Below, one piece after another: positions 1-11,506 of a stretch of DNA of 64,000 bases. Every line of letters starts with the position of its first letter. Positions within the stretch are counted from its first letter, which is position 1. This DNA is from Paraphysoderma sedebokerense. Lineage: Eukaryota; Blastocladiomycota; Physodermatomycetes; Physodermatales; Physodermataceae. The stretch covers positions 62,001-126,000 of the forward strand of contig JAHLJZ010000033.1 in NCBI GenBank assembly GCA_025602915.1, written 5' to 3'. A program made the translations under genes and the position numbers. A model generated the notes under the pieces. It had not been told where the DNA came from. It did no database searches and saw only the letters and a program-made list of their open reading frames with translations.

Positions 1-630
1 GTCTGGCAGATAATCTTCAATCTCCTTCATCAGCCGACCTTCACTCCCAGTTAATCCAGCATAAGATACAAACAGCATGTATCCAACAACCAATAGAATT
101 GGTATGACAGCAATCAAACCGCTAACCATTTGCTTTGGAATAGCGATGAATAGAATGATGATGAGCAAGATGATCCCGCTAGTCCCAGCCATTGTCAATT
201 TCAACCGCTTCCTGGCGCTTGAATATCGAGTACAATATCGAGTATTGATGTCGTTTAGTATTGAACTAAATTTTGAGGATAGACCGTGAGTCTTGGTGTG
301 TAACGGGGATTGCATGAATTGTTGAGTTGCCGGGTTAAATGGGAATGTTTGAATGAAATTTTGCTCAACTTCCACATTCTTGGACCGAGTCGAAGATTTT
401 CGATGTGTTGGAGAATGACCGTTTTTGAGCTGGTATGGTTCGTAAGGCAATGGAAGAACGGCAAGATCTTTGTATTTGAGTTTTTCTTTAAGTTTGTAAA
501 AAGCATTAGACACAACATCCGAGTAGTCGGTTAGTCGGTCGAGGCTTGAATACTGAACGGTTTCTTCATAAAGAGTAATGTGCTGAACTGGTCGTGGAGA
601 CGAATTGTATTGAGATGATGTCGTCGTCAT
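1..630 (-). CDS. Two-TM membrane protein, C-terminus cut by window edge
   Basis: An open frame of 210 codons starts with ATG at 628-630 and runs off the left edge without a stop. The first ~140 residues are polar and rich in Ser, Thr and Tyr (start MTTTSSQYNSSP). Two adjacent hydrophobic helices follow: about residues 150-168 (IILLIIILFIAIP) and 171-192 (GLIAVIPILLVVGYMLF), then SYAGLTGSEGRLMKEIEDYL. A short turn with KQM separates the helices, so a hairpin-type membrane insertion is likely. I do not recognise the family. The length of the uninterrupted frame and the clear TM pair argue that it is real. The rest of the gene lies outside the window and could contain introns. Confidence 0.6.
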   Translation of the reverse strand, partial: MTTTSSQYNSSPRPVQHITLYEETVQYSSLDRLTDYSDVVSNAFYKLKEKLKYKDLAVLPLPYEPYQLKNGHSPTHRKSSTRSKNVEVEQNFIQTFPFNPATQQFMQSPLHTKTHGLSSKFSSILNDINTRYCTRYSSARKRLKLTMAGTSGIILLIIILFIAIPKQMVSGLIAVIPILLVVGYMLFVSYAGLTGSEGRLMKEIEDYLPD

Positions 631-1624
631 ATTTCAGATAGGAGCAGACTTAGAATATCATGCTACGGTGTAGTCTTAATTTTCAAGAAATCGTTTAGTG
701 TCAGGGACTGTTTCCACCGAGAATTGAGCGATGTCAAAAGACAAGAGAGATGCAGACACTCTGCTATAGACGAAGATTAGCGATGAAATGGAATTGCCTT
801 TGCCAGTTCCTTAATTCCATCCATCTCTCATTTGCACATAGTGGCCGGCATAAGGACAAAGGCTGGACTTCAGGACGGGCGCGCACAATGAGCAGAGGAC
901 ACTGATTGGGCACTGTAATGAATCACCATCCACTGCGGACATTAATTTTCTTTCTCAATTCTTGTCAATGCTCCTTCAACGCTCATCAGTCATTCTGTCG
1001 CTGCAGTCCGCACATTACACAAACGGTGGATTGTTTATCGTGTGGGCCATAGTCCCAAACTTGGGCTTGACGAGCAGAAATCAACTGCCAAGCTGATGTC
1101 GGTGGAAACGATTCATGTTTGTGCCTTGAAAATTGGCAGAGACTGCTCTCTATTAATTTATACATCGACTCTCAGCCTTCGATTGAGTACATTTATTACT
1201 TTCCTTTTTGGTTCATCGGCACCCAACTGTTAGAGACCTTTGAAACATTGCATTCTTCGCGTGTGGCAAAACACCCACCAGGAAAGCATTAAAATGAGGA
1301 CACACAAATAATGTCATACACTGAAATAATAAATTTCAATATATTCGAGAAAGAAAGAAAGAGAACACAATTAAGCTTTCCCTAGTTTAAATTTCACAAT
1401 CGAAACAAAGGCTGATGCCGTTCCTTCTACTCGACAAAATACGATCATTGACCCCAGTCGGCCGACTTGAAACGTTCATCGACCAATTTCTCATCCAACT
1501 GTTATCACTCATTTTCGTCATCATAACAGCTGTGGAATTCGAAGTCTACTATCTGGTGAACAGCATTTACAATCCAATCGTCAATTTCTTTTCAACGAAA
1601 GCGGCTGCAAACTCTAAAACCAAA
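631..1624. other. Intergenic region between divergent genes
   Basis: This is the upstream region of both the leftward membrane-protein gene and the rightward RhoGAP gene. An in-frame extension with an ATG at 1415 precedes the RhoGAP start. It would add 70 hydrophobic residues, which could be a leader or simply 5' UTR. I see no other gene, RNA or repeat. Confidence 0.4.
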
Positions 1625-3562
1625 ATGTCCTACTCTGGTCGTGACTTGATCAAATATGTGCAAGAAAACATTATCTATCAAGCAGGTAAGTTTATCCTCT
1701 TCTTTTCTTTACATCTTCTTGCTGTGATCGAGCTGTGTAGCGAAATTCGTCACATTTGATGTTGGCTCCTGTTAGTTCTGATTCATAAATATTAAGTCAC
1801 CCGAACGGGCAATATGGCACTATTTAACTCGTATGATAAAATAATATTTAACCTATAGGAGTTGATTATGAATCAAAGCCGATGCTGGTTTTTAATGCAT
1901 GTCATTTGCCGGACCCAAAATCAACAGACTACGATGGACTTCTTTCGTATGTATTCCCAAAATTTGGCATGCTGCAGTGATATGTGGGCTAACCAAAACG
2001 ATTCGTAGAGTGATATTATCTACTTTGGATGATTTTGTGGAAAACGATTATGGTATGTGTTTTGCTTTCCTTATCGGGTAAGGCATTTTGAATCCCATTT
2101 TAATCCGTAGTCTATTTTTAGTCGTTGTCCTGTTTTCCAGTGGATCTCAGTATAGACCAGGTGTCCTATGGCTTCTGAAGGCATATCGTCGTTTAACAAG
2201 AAAGTCTGTATTATGCTTCTACTTTCTGCTTTTCCTTCCCCGCAGTTTTGATTTGATGCATTGAATGGCCCCACTTCACAATAAAGCCCGCACAGCCGAA
2301 GTCACTAATTTTAGCCTCCAATATCTGATGTTCGCACCTTTCGTGTTGCGTTGCGGATTCTTCGTTTTACCTTCTTACCATAGGTATAAAAAGAATCTGA
2401 AGAACTTATATATCGTACATCCTGCTAAGTGGGTAAAACTTATTTTTGATACGATGAATAAGATTTTAAGGTAACCTTTTCAGTACCATTCTACTGCTGA
2501 ATGATCGTTTTCAAGTGCTCAGCCTGATGACCCTCTTCCTTTTGTAATCCTATAGTCCCAAATTTTTCAAGAAATTGGCCTATGTGGAGACATTAACGGA
2601 TTTATCGAAACTTGTACCGGTCCATCAAATCAATATTCCTCAAGCAGTAATAGAGTGAGTCGACTGTCTATCTTAGGTTCTTTCGTCTGCTGGTTTAATT
2701 TAGACTTACGTTTCTTTTCATTCAAGTTACAACCGAGCTGGAGATCCCACTTTTCACCGCTCTGGTGTATTATCGTCAGTACCGAAGAAAGTAGCCGCCA
2801 CATCCGGTCAATATGGAGTACCTCTAGATCAACTGATGGGTCCCAAAGGTGAAAAAGGGATTCCGAGCGCTATTAGAATCTGTGTCGAATTCTTGGAAAA
2901 GGAAGGTATTGAAGTCGAAGGGATATTCAGGAGGAGCCCCAGTAGTGCTGAATTGAAGGTAGTCAAGGCGGATTTGAATAATGGTCAGTAGTTGTATCTC
3001 CCCGACGATTTGATTTACTGTTGACTTTTCATTAACAACCTCTATCTTTCATTCTTACGATTGTATTTTACCATTCTCAATCTACACCTTCCATTTTAAT
3101 CCAGGCATCGTCCCCGACTTCAACAGCTACAATTCTCCCCACCACCTTGCCGCAGTTCTGATAAAAATGTTTCTCCGTGAACTTCCAACCCCCATCATAT
3201 CACCTGAACACTACACCCAACTCGACGCACTCCCTTCACTCAGTCCCTCCGATCGACCTCGCTACTTTCAGTCCACCATCCTCCCTCAACTCTCTCTCCC
3301 TTCTCAAATCTTGTTATCCTACATTTTCAAATTCCTGAACAAAGTTTCAAAATCCCACACCAAAAATTTAATGACCTCCTACAACCTTGCTGTTGTCATG
3401 GCCCCAAATCTAGTACGTGGTCCCGATCCAATAAAAGATGTAGGAATTTGTATGATCGCCCAAGACGGGTCAGGTGGGGGTGTCGGCGTCGTTACTAGAA
3501 TGTGGGTCGAACAATGGGACGTATGTTGGAAGAGTGTACATGATAAATACGTTCGCGCGTAA
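1625..3562 (+). CDS. Sec14/CRAL-TRIO plus RhoGAP protein (ARHGAP1/p50RhoGAP-like)
   Basis: GTPase-activating protein for Rho/Rac/Cdc42-type GTPases. Eight exons fit in phase: 1625-1685, 1859-1946, 2009-2052, 2122-2203, 2384-2470, 2556-2654, 2727-2983 and 3105-3562, giving 391 residues. The N-terminal half is a CRAL-TRIO/BCH lipid-binding domain; landmarks are VDYESKPMLVFNACHLPDP and KKNLKNLYIVHPAKW, which match the ARHGAP1 pattern. The C-terminal half is RhoGAP, with the arginine-finger segment EGIFRRS, then KMFLRELPTPI and NLAVVMAPNLV. This is the usual ARHGAP1 order and close to its size. I chose ATG 1625 because it starts just before the Sec14 domain; an in-frame ATG at 1415 would add a hydrophobic leader and is the main uncertainty. 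It probably acts in actin and polarity control at membranes. Confidence 0.9.
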
Positions 3563-4175
3563 ACCATGGACAGTATCAAATGGTTCTGATGCGTTGAATC
3601 TCTTGGAGTTGTTCTGCATATATCACATCATGTATGTCGCAGTGCAGGAAATCGCGGATGATATATATATAAATATGTTATACACCTGGAATACACTATC
3701 TATAGAGTATACACAATAAATAACCGCAACCCGTTCTTCGAATGAGAAAGCAGTGAGGATTCGACTCAGTCTGCTTATGAATCCATGTGCAGTACTTGTT
3801 CATTTTACTTTTAATTGGGTTAATAGTACCATTTCTCATAAATTTTGGGACAGGATGCCCAAAGTCGGGATGGGGCGAAAAAAACAAAAGCCATATATAG
3901 GTAATATAAAAATATAATTATTAAAAGAGATTTTGTTTGTCAAATCGAATCGGTAAACTTTCAATATACAAGACACCCGTAAATACAAATATATTTCCTT
4001 TCAAACAACATCAAGTATGAACACTACCCGCTTATCGATGTGACTCACAACCTTCCATGCATAAGTTAGTGATATTGGATCGACGACAACATCAGAAAAA
4101 TGGAATGGATAAAACGGGGTTACATCGAGGAGAATGATGATTTAGTTGTGGGAGGGAACGCGGCAAGGAGGATGT
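3563..4175. other. 3'-to-3' intergenic region
   Basis: AT-rich spacer between the converging RhoGAP and CDC50 genes. Short TA-rich tracts near 3660-3720 and 3890-3920 are ordinary 3' UTR-like sequence. No gene is seen. Confidence 0.5.
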
Positions 4176-5818
4176 TTATGAAGAAGGTCTGGTCGGTGAC
4201 CCAACTGGTTGTTGATTCCAAGACAGGTAGGTGTGGTCTCCGAGTTTTCTGTTTTAGGGCAAAAATTGGACAAGAGTTAGTTTTGAATCGACGAGGGTAC
4301 GGTTGCAACAAAATCGAAAAACAAGACGGAGAGATGGGGACAACGTACCGTGGTTTATACAAGTGTCTACCGGTGAACACCAAAGCCAACACAATACAGA
4401 TTACACCAACAACCATATAAGCAATGCCCAAGAAAGGATTTTTGCCACCGAGGAAAGAAACGGTGGAAATGACGATAGATTTAGTGCCACCAAAAGTATT
4501 CACAACGAAATCTGCAAACGAGAGTTAAAAATGGGTTAGTCGATGCAACAAAATAGATATACAATCAACCATGACATGGAATAGAAGAAAATAGCGAGAG
4601 GAACGCTAAATGGAAACTTACGGCTATCAACCGTGACAGTCCAATAACCCTTCACTAACTTGTCATTGTCATTTCTTCCGTACAATTTCCTGAAATTAGG
4701 TAACCCAGCTGTTCTCATCCAAACTTGAAATCTTTCATCATTTGCCAAATCCGGGAAACTGGTCGCATTGTATCTGTTGTTGGCAAATCGAACTTGCCAG
4801 TTTGGCGGCGGAATCAGTTTGTTGAAATCGATTTTGGTCACATCGGGTTTGACATATTTAGATTTATCGGAGGGCCAGGCGATACCCTTATCTGAGAATT
4901 TGTACACGGTGGTGGGTGTAGCCTCATTGACAAGATCAGAGATCGTGTCTACAAGAGTATATTTGAGAGGTCAATACCAGAATTGAGTTTATGTTTACCA
5001 AATCCCAATTTATATTCCCATCGTCCGCTGACCCATTTTTGAAGGACACGTCGCCGTCGTTCGCCATCATCCAACCCATCATCAAAGTAAAGCAACACAT
5101 ACCATTGAATAATGAATTGGCGATCAACCCACAAGGGTAGTAAGTTTCTCCGGTATCTTTCTTATCAAGGGGTTTACAATTGCCGTCTACCTCAGCTTCT
5201 ACTTTTCCTCGGAGTTGATTCGGGTCGAACGATTTGACGTATCTGTCATTACATAACGGAACAGCAATATCCAAAGTGAGAAATTCATTGAAGTTTAAGG
5301 AACACAAATGTAGACAAAAATTCTGGCTGCCATAGATGGAATTTTGCTAAAACATTCGTCGGTGCCGCAACATACCTTCTATGGTTCTGATAAAAGTTGG
5401 TCAAACGGTAGTACATGAAGACACTCTTTTCCAAATCTACCGGCACATGAAACTTGACGGTACATCTTGTGAAACTATTACCCCCACTTCCAATTGTTTC
5501 CTTTTTCCAAAACATTTTGTCAGTGACTTCCTTGCCACCATCTAGCGGACCAGCGTAGGAATAAGCGCCGGCAGGAACATTAGTGGATGAAAAAGTATCG
5601 GTGGCTTTGTCACATTGTGTATAATCAATGATAATTTCTGAGACTTGTTGCGATTTCGTCAGAAGGAATCCACCGAGGGGGGCAAAGATGATACCGACAA
5701 TGAAGAGAGTCGGGAGAACGGATTTGGGAGTGAGAAGGGGTTGCCAGGCTTTCAAACGCTGCTGTTTGAAGGCAGTGTTTGCGGGTCTTCTCGACTTTGG
5801 CTGGGCGGGGTTGTTCAT
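4176..5818 (-). CDS. CDC50/LEM3 family subunit of P4-ATPase lipid flippases
   Basis: Chaperone and beta-subunit of P4-ATPases, which move phosphatidylserine and phosphatidylethanolamine to the cytosolic leaflet. Five exons fit in phase: 5818-5376, 5242-5103, 4948-4622, 4511-4349 and 4248-4176, giving 381 residues, the normal family length. TM1 lies near residues 35-55 ([19 protein letters not shown]). The ectodomain carries [28 protein letters not shown] and [15 protein letters not shown]. The C-terminal side has the hallmark [24 protein letters not shown] and TM2, ending with [13 protein letters not shown]. Paired ectodomain cysteines expected for the family are present. All features fit a functional single-copy gene. 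Confidence 0.95.
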
Positions 5819-7155
5819 CGATGCGGAGCTAATGAACGTACGGAATGAATGTTATCTGTCGATATATCTCTGCGGCAATGATATAAAATGTAATTCCGCT
5901 GCCCTGTCGACGCTTCTGGCGAAACTCGTTGGTTAAGCATCTGGGAGGCACTGCCAAAGCGACTCACGTGTTTGTCACGTGTTCAATGGCCACAAGGAGA
6001 ATGGTAATTATCCATTGTCCTGTCTGCACTGCACTGTGGATCTTTATTTATGCTCCGGTCAAGTAATATTCGGATTTTAAGAATAAGAATCCACTCCAAG
6101 TTGTCTTAGATATTGACACAGCTCTACCAAGATTTATCTATACATATCCTTCCGAGACAACTTTCTCATAATACCTGTCAACTGTGGGAATAGTGAAACG
6201 CGAATTGTATATTTGCAACTTTGTTGATTGATTGTTCTGCCGTGTAATTCAACAATACCAAAAAAAGAAACATAGTGTATATAGGCCAAGTAGATGCCAC
6301 CCAGGTTGGATCCTTGTTGCAAAATAGAAATATACTTTCACTCTCGTAGAGGAATACATGGGTAGGGACAGGGAGAGAAGAGAATGTGTTGAAACATATT
6401 GTACAAATCTACAATGGATTGTACCCGATCTTTTTTATATGTCATTTCGTTTACATCTCTTAGAACCCTTTACACACAACATACACTAGGAACAGGACAA
6501 CATCAGAGATGATGAAGAAGAGAGAAGAAGAAAAAGAATATAGACAAGGCTAACAAATTCACAAAAAAAAAAGGAAGGAAAGGTAACGAGTAAATCAAAC
6601 AATTTCACAACTATTTTATCCTCAGTGGGCTCTTCAATTGGTCCATTGTAGAATCCCACACGGGAATGAAGAAATATACAACAACTGGAAAAAAAACGTA
6701 AGGAAAGTAAGGAAATTCACAACATGTACGAAAGATAACGAATACACCATTATGCACAAACCGCTTCTTTCGAAGGACAAAAAAACAGCACCAGAAACCA
6801 AGAGAAAGCACCGTATTATACAATTTTCCAACATTTACCACTACCGTATCTATGATATCTTTTCAAAAACTGGAAGGAAGCAACAATGATCAAAATATTA
6901 TTCCCTATAAAACAATGTCGCAATCGCTCAAACCAAGATTTTCCTTCTTTTTCCCTGCGGGGTATCCATTTTTCCGAATTTCCAAATAGGTATACGGGTA
7001 TAAGATTTCTGATTCCAATAAACCCGCGTTTTAACTAAAAGCAACAAGGAGATATGGCAACAGGCCCAAAACGGAAAAATAACACCCACGAAAAAAAAAA
7101 CATTTCACACCTTCAAATTCTGATCAATGGCTATACTCATCCATTAAAGCTGCTT
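5819..7155. other. Intergenic region, A-rich
   Basis: Upstream of the CDC50 gene and downstream of the methyltransferase/ATP-grasp gene. Tandem CACGTG-like and CACGTGT words occur near 5966-5980. A purine-rich stretch lies near 6480-6600. No supported gene is present. Confidence 0.4.
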
Positions 7156-10112
7156 TTAGATAGAAACTGTTTTGGTTCTTTCCCAAGCAGCGTTCAAAAT
7201 CATCATCATTAATTCTTGGTAGTTGTGACCTTCCAGTTTAGCCATATAAGCCATTTTTCCGTCCCAACACCAACCGGGATTTGGATTTACTTCTAATAAT
7301 TTAATTTTTGACGCAGGGTTGGTAGAATCAAGGGTATGCTCATAGATTTGCGATGACTCTGACGACGAGTTCAATGAACCGGAAGACGGAGACGAAGAAG
7401 CGGGGGATTGAGAGGAAAGTGTGTCCAAGAAATCACCTTGCGCTCTGAAATCAAATCTGGCATAATCTCTGCATCCGAAACGTTCAAACAGAACTGTACA
7501 TCTAACTTTCAACAGTTCTTCTACCTCCACGGGTAACGTCGCCCGAACATACTTGATATCATTCCAATACGGACTGTCTGGATCCCATTTGCTTTCATAT
7601 CCCAATATGGGTACTAGATTCTTTTCCACAATGCAAGAGTAGTCCACTTGAAGAATGGGCAGAAAGTAGTATCCCGATTCAGGGTTGCCAATCATACCGA
7701 CGCTGAATTCAGGACCGGTGAGGTACTCTTGAATAATAATGTCGTTGATGCCCATCTGGAAGAGATCTTGAATGTAGGAAAAGAGTTCGTGCTGGTTGTA
7801 GACTACAGAACGGGAAGTAATGCCAAGAGAGTTGTCACCTCGAAGGGGTTTGATGAATGCAGGGTACGGAATAGAATGATGTTGAAGTAGCGAGTGAAAG
7901 AAAGATGGATTGAAATGAGACGATGAATGAGAATGGCAAGTGAGAGAATTGAGGTAATAGGTTTCTTGAGGAGTGGGAATGCCGAGCGCAGCAGCTGTCT
8001 GATTCACAAGACCTTTGTCGTAACAGAAACCTATTCCCGCATGGGGTTAGATCATACGTATCGAGGTACGTAGCTGCAAAATTAAACATACCAAGGCATT
8101 GTGGGCCAGCACCTGAGTATTGCATATTTAACATCTCCAATAAAGCTGGTACATGAAGCTCTTTTAACGCATCGTTTTCAAAACCTTCGTCACACAAGTT
8201 CAACACAAAGGGAACTATCGAGAATAGAAACAACGTCAATATGATTTCCTTGATGAATATGAAGTTAACAACAGAATGATTGATAATTACCTTCTCTGGT
8301 TCTCATTGAGGCATTTGATTGACTCTTTGAAGAATTCATAATCTCCAACAAGGTTTTCAACATACTATCGTGTTTCTCTACAATCGTCAATCTTCCTATC
8401 TTGGCCTCTGATTCGTCAATGACAACAAATTCTTCCACGCCATTACCGATTGCGTTACCATTCTCTAATTTCAGAGATGAAGAAGAAGCGTGTGACAAAT
8501 TCCAAAACTGGGCCAACATATCCACCAACTTTTGTCTGGTGGCGACATCTTCAGGGTTCCAGGTGTTGTTCAATTTCCCGAAACAAGGTATCGAAGAGTC
8601 ACCAAACAGAACCAATAAATGGGGTATCAGTGGAGGGGTTGTATCGAATTTGACTTGATTTGCCCCTTTGTTTGTTGTTTTGATGACGTGGGAGGAGGCT
8701 GGCGGGGGGAGACTCAGCGATGAAGCAGACTTTGGTTTCGAGTCAGGACCATTTGCTGGACTGGAGACGTTAATCGCAGAGTCTAACGAGGAGTGATGAT
8801 CGGTTGATGCTGTCGAGGTGGTGTCGATTGACAGTTGTGGCGAAGCTGACGGTAGAGGCAGGTAATCTTTCTCCTTCACTGCAAAGACCAACATTCTCTG
8901 TTCCATCATGCCCAAATCTTCTTTTCGTTTAGACAACTCTTTGGCTGCCGTGACAACTTCCACTCCCTCCACTTTTTCTGCTGTTTCTTTTGCACCGTCG
9001 GTCTTTTCTTTTACGGTTCCGAATCCGCCCATCTCTAGCAACATCTCTACCTCGTCGCGTTCATATAGTCTTTCCATGTAAAATTGATCTCTGACAACGC
9101 CTTTAGCAGTTTCTGTGACAACTTCTCTACTCACTAAACATTTGCCATCTTTTGAGAGTTGACGTTCACGACACACAAAAGTGGAGTCATCGATCCATTC
9201 CCAGGTACGCGGTGAAAAGTTGTGTTTCATGTAGTATCCGTCTGTCAGGTCAAGGATCAAGTAGCCAGTAGGATTTTGTTCGCTCTTTTTCAGCACTCTG
9301 GAACATTCCTTCAGAACTTGTAAGTCGGAAGTAGTTGAAGAGAAGTAACCAAAGGAATTTCCCATAATCATGACCAGATCGAAAGAAGCGTCCGGATAAG
9401 GAATGGTTCTGCAGTCTCCGACGGTGAAACGGCATCTATCTGTTACTCCTTGCTGTTGGGATCTTTCCTTAGCGAGGTTGATGAGATATTTTGACTGATC
9501 GTGACCGTACAGTTGAAGGTGAGGGTATCTGCGGGCAAGTTCTAGCGAATGGCGGCCCTGACCACAACACAAATCGAGAATTTTTGGACCCGAGTTGGGT
9601 GAGTCCGGTTGGGCGAGGCCTCGTTTGAAGATAGAATCTAGGAAAGCATAAGATTCGAGCAAATCCACTTCGGAGCGAGTGATATCAGGGTCTTCGACCA
9701 CGTCGCCATCAGTCTTGAGATACAGGTCGTCGCTGAAAATTGAGCTCCACCAAGCGGAAGGGACGTGCGTCTCCAGTGTTTGGACGCGCCCGCGACAGAC
9801 GCTGCCAGGCGATTGAGACGATGGAGTCTGGGTGGCAGCGGGCTGGGAATGAGAGAAACCATTCATGTGATGGGACAACGGTTGTTGATTTTTATTAGCA
9901 TTCAGAGGTGAGTTGGGTTGGTAGTTGCGGTAAGAAGGTTGTTTTGAAGTCGGAGTTGAAGCGGATTGCGCGACAGACGAGAGTTTGATTGGGGCGGATG
10001 ACGGGTACGATTGTTGATTTCGGTAGCTCGTTCTCTGGTCTTTGTCTAAATGAAATCCGTTCGCCGCTTCAATAAGGACCGGCCCGTTTTGTTGATGATT
10101 TTTAGGCTGCAT
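7156..10112 (-). CDS. Fusion: SAM methyltransferase + D-Ala-D-Ala-ligase-like ATP-grasp
   Basis: Three exons fit in phase (10112-8291, 8214-8092, 8030-7156), giving 939 residues in one polypeptide. Residues ~1-110 are low-complexity. About 115-370 is a class I methyltransferase with motif I ILDLCCGQGRHS, an acidic post-I segment GHDQSKYL and a catalytic-strand region FDLVMIMGNSFGYF. A ~100-residue disordered linker follows. From ~490 onward is a D-Ala-D-Ala-ligase-like ATP-grasp: LLVLFGDSSIP, then YSGAGPQCLGFCYDKGLV, the ATP-binding strand AFIKPLRGDNSLGIT, QEYLTGPEFSVG and the metal/substrate motif LLEVNPNPGWCWDGK. Both catalytic cores look intact. Known ligases of this fold join amino acids or peptides using ATP. 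Fungi have no peptidoglycan, so the product is unknown; ligation followed or preceded by methylation is my inference. The intron positions inside the ATP-grasp part show it is spliced host DNA, not bacterial contamination. Confidence 0.85.
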
Positions 10113-10439
10113 TCTTTTTCAAATTGTGAAAGATTGATAATATTATAGGAAGACCCGCTTTGTTTGTACGTCGAGGGGTGTCAATGGAGCGGATTCGACT
10201 AGAGCGTGTGAGACAAGGTAAACAAAGGGAAAAATACATTCAGGTTAATACCGGGAAGGATTGAATAAAGCAGCGTTCATTTACTACTGCGGATAATTTA
10301 GCAGGTTCATATGAAGAGAGGCATGGGAAACGAACTGGTGTTGGAGTTTGCAATATTGATGGCAAACACGAACAAAAATCCAGGCGGGGATGATTATCTG
10401 ATCACTGACGTCAGAAAGCGAGACAAAAAAGAGGAAGAA

Positions 10440-10945
10440 CACGAAGAAAATCAATGCCAGAGGGGATGACTATTTGAATTCAAGGAAAAGAGGGAAAAGG
10501 GTATCGAATGGAAATCAGGTGTATGTGAAGAAAGTGGTAAATTGACGGGTGATTGCACAGTCTTGGCCCCGGTCAAACACGCAAACAAAATGTGAAACAA
10601 GCAGGTAATATACGGGGGAAGAGAGCATACACCAGCCAAAGAAGAAGAAAGGGGGGAGGATATGATCGAGAGGGAAGGAGATATGAAGAAGAAAATGGGG
10701 GTAAAATAAAGCGATATTGTGGAGGAAGGGAATATGCATATGATTGCGGGAAGAAGGGGAGACGGGAGGGGATAAGCATACCAGTAGTCAGAGTAGGAGG
10801 ACACGTCTAGCGGGGAGAGGGAGAGAGAGCGGAGAGTGGAGGAGGTGGTGGTGATGGTGGTGGTTGGTGGTTGGGATTAGAAGGGGAATTAATAGAAGGT
10901 ATGTATGTGTGTGGTGGATGTGGTGGATGTGGTGGAGTGTTGATC
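10440..10945. repeat. Purine-rich and GGT/GGA simple-sequence tract
   Basis: The + strand is strongly purine-biased (runs of GAA, GGA, GAG) across about 10.45-10.83 kb. It then passes into short GGT and GTGGAT iterations at 10845-10940. The complementary strand gives long frames full of His, Ser and Pro that look like composition artefacts. No gene is supported here. It separates the fusion gene from the SEC61 gamma promoter. Confidence 0.6.
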
Positions 10946-11111
10946 GGGAGGGAGTGTAGCGAGTGTTGTTGTCGTGTGAGGAGTCTGCTGTCTCTCTGGA
11001 ACTGGTCAACTGGGGATTCAGGGAATGACTGGCTGACTGGGAGGGAATGACTGACTGGGCGAGTGCGACGCCTGTGCCGCCTTGTCTTTTGACTGGGGGG
11101 GAACGCTCACT

Positions 11112-11388
11112 TGGTTCACCAGACTTGCGCTCCATTCACCCACGCTGTGAATCACCTCTGATTTCACCATTGTCCCTGCAATTGTCAGTCTGTCACGCTC
11201 TGGCGACTGTGAGAGTTGAGACCCACTGCTAACTACTACCAGTGAACCACTTGCTGCCCTGTGAACCACCTCTGCTGATTCCAGTGAACCAGCAATACTC
11301 TACACTCTATCGCGACATCAACAAACCCACACAATCACCGGTGAACCAGTCTGCCCAAACACACCAACACACCAGTGAACAGGTTCAC
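11112..11388. promoter_or_regulatory. GTGAACCA octamer cluster upstream of SEC61 gamma
   Basis: The octamer GTGAACCA occurs at 11242-11249, 11261-11268, 11284-11291 and 11341-11348 on the + strand, and once in reverse at 11112-11119. One-base variants lie near 11375 (GTGAACAG) and 11381 (reverse). The cluster sits 120-400 bp upstream of the SEC61 gamma start. A binding-site array or a decayed minisatellite are both possible. Spacing is irregular, which favours discrete sites over a tandem repeat. Confidence 0.45.
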
Positions 11389-11506
11389 AGCTCCCACTCC
11401 ACCACCTCCAGTGCTCCACCCGAACAACAAACAACAACAGACAAATTCGCATTTTTAAATCCACAAATCATCTCTATCCTCAATCCTCTACCCTCAATCC
11501 TCCGCA

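Noticed and set aside
1042-1233. 63-codon plus-strand frame upstream of the RhoGAP gene
   Set aside because: No conserved features and no splice connection to the gene; ordinary random open frame.
10788-11135. His/Ser/Pro-rich minus-strand frames
   Set aside because: They arise from purine/GGT simple sequence on the other strand and show no family features.
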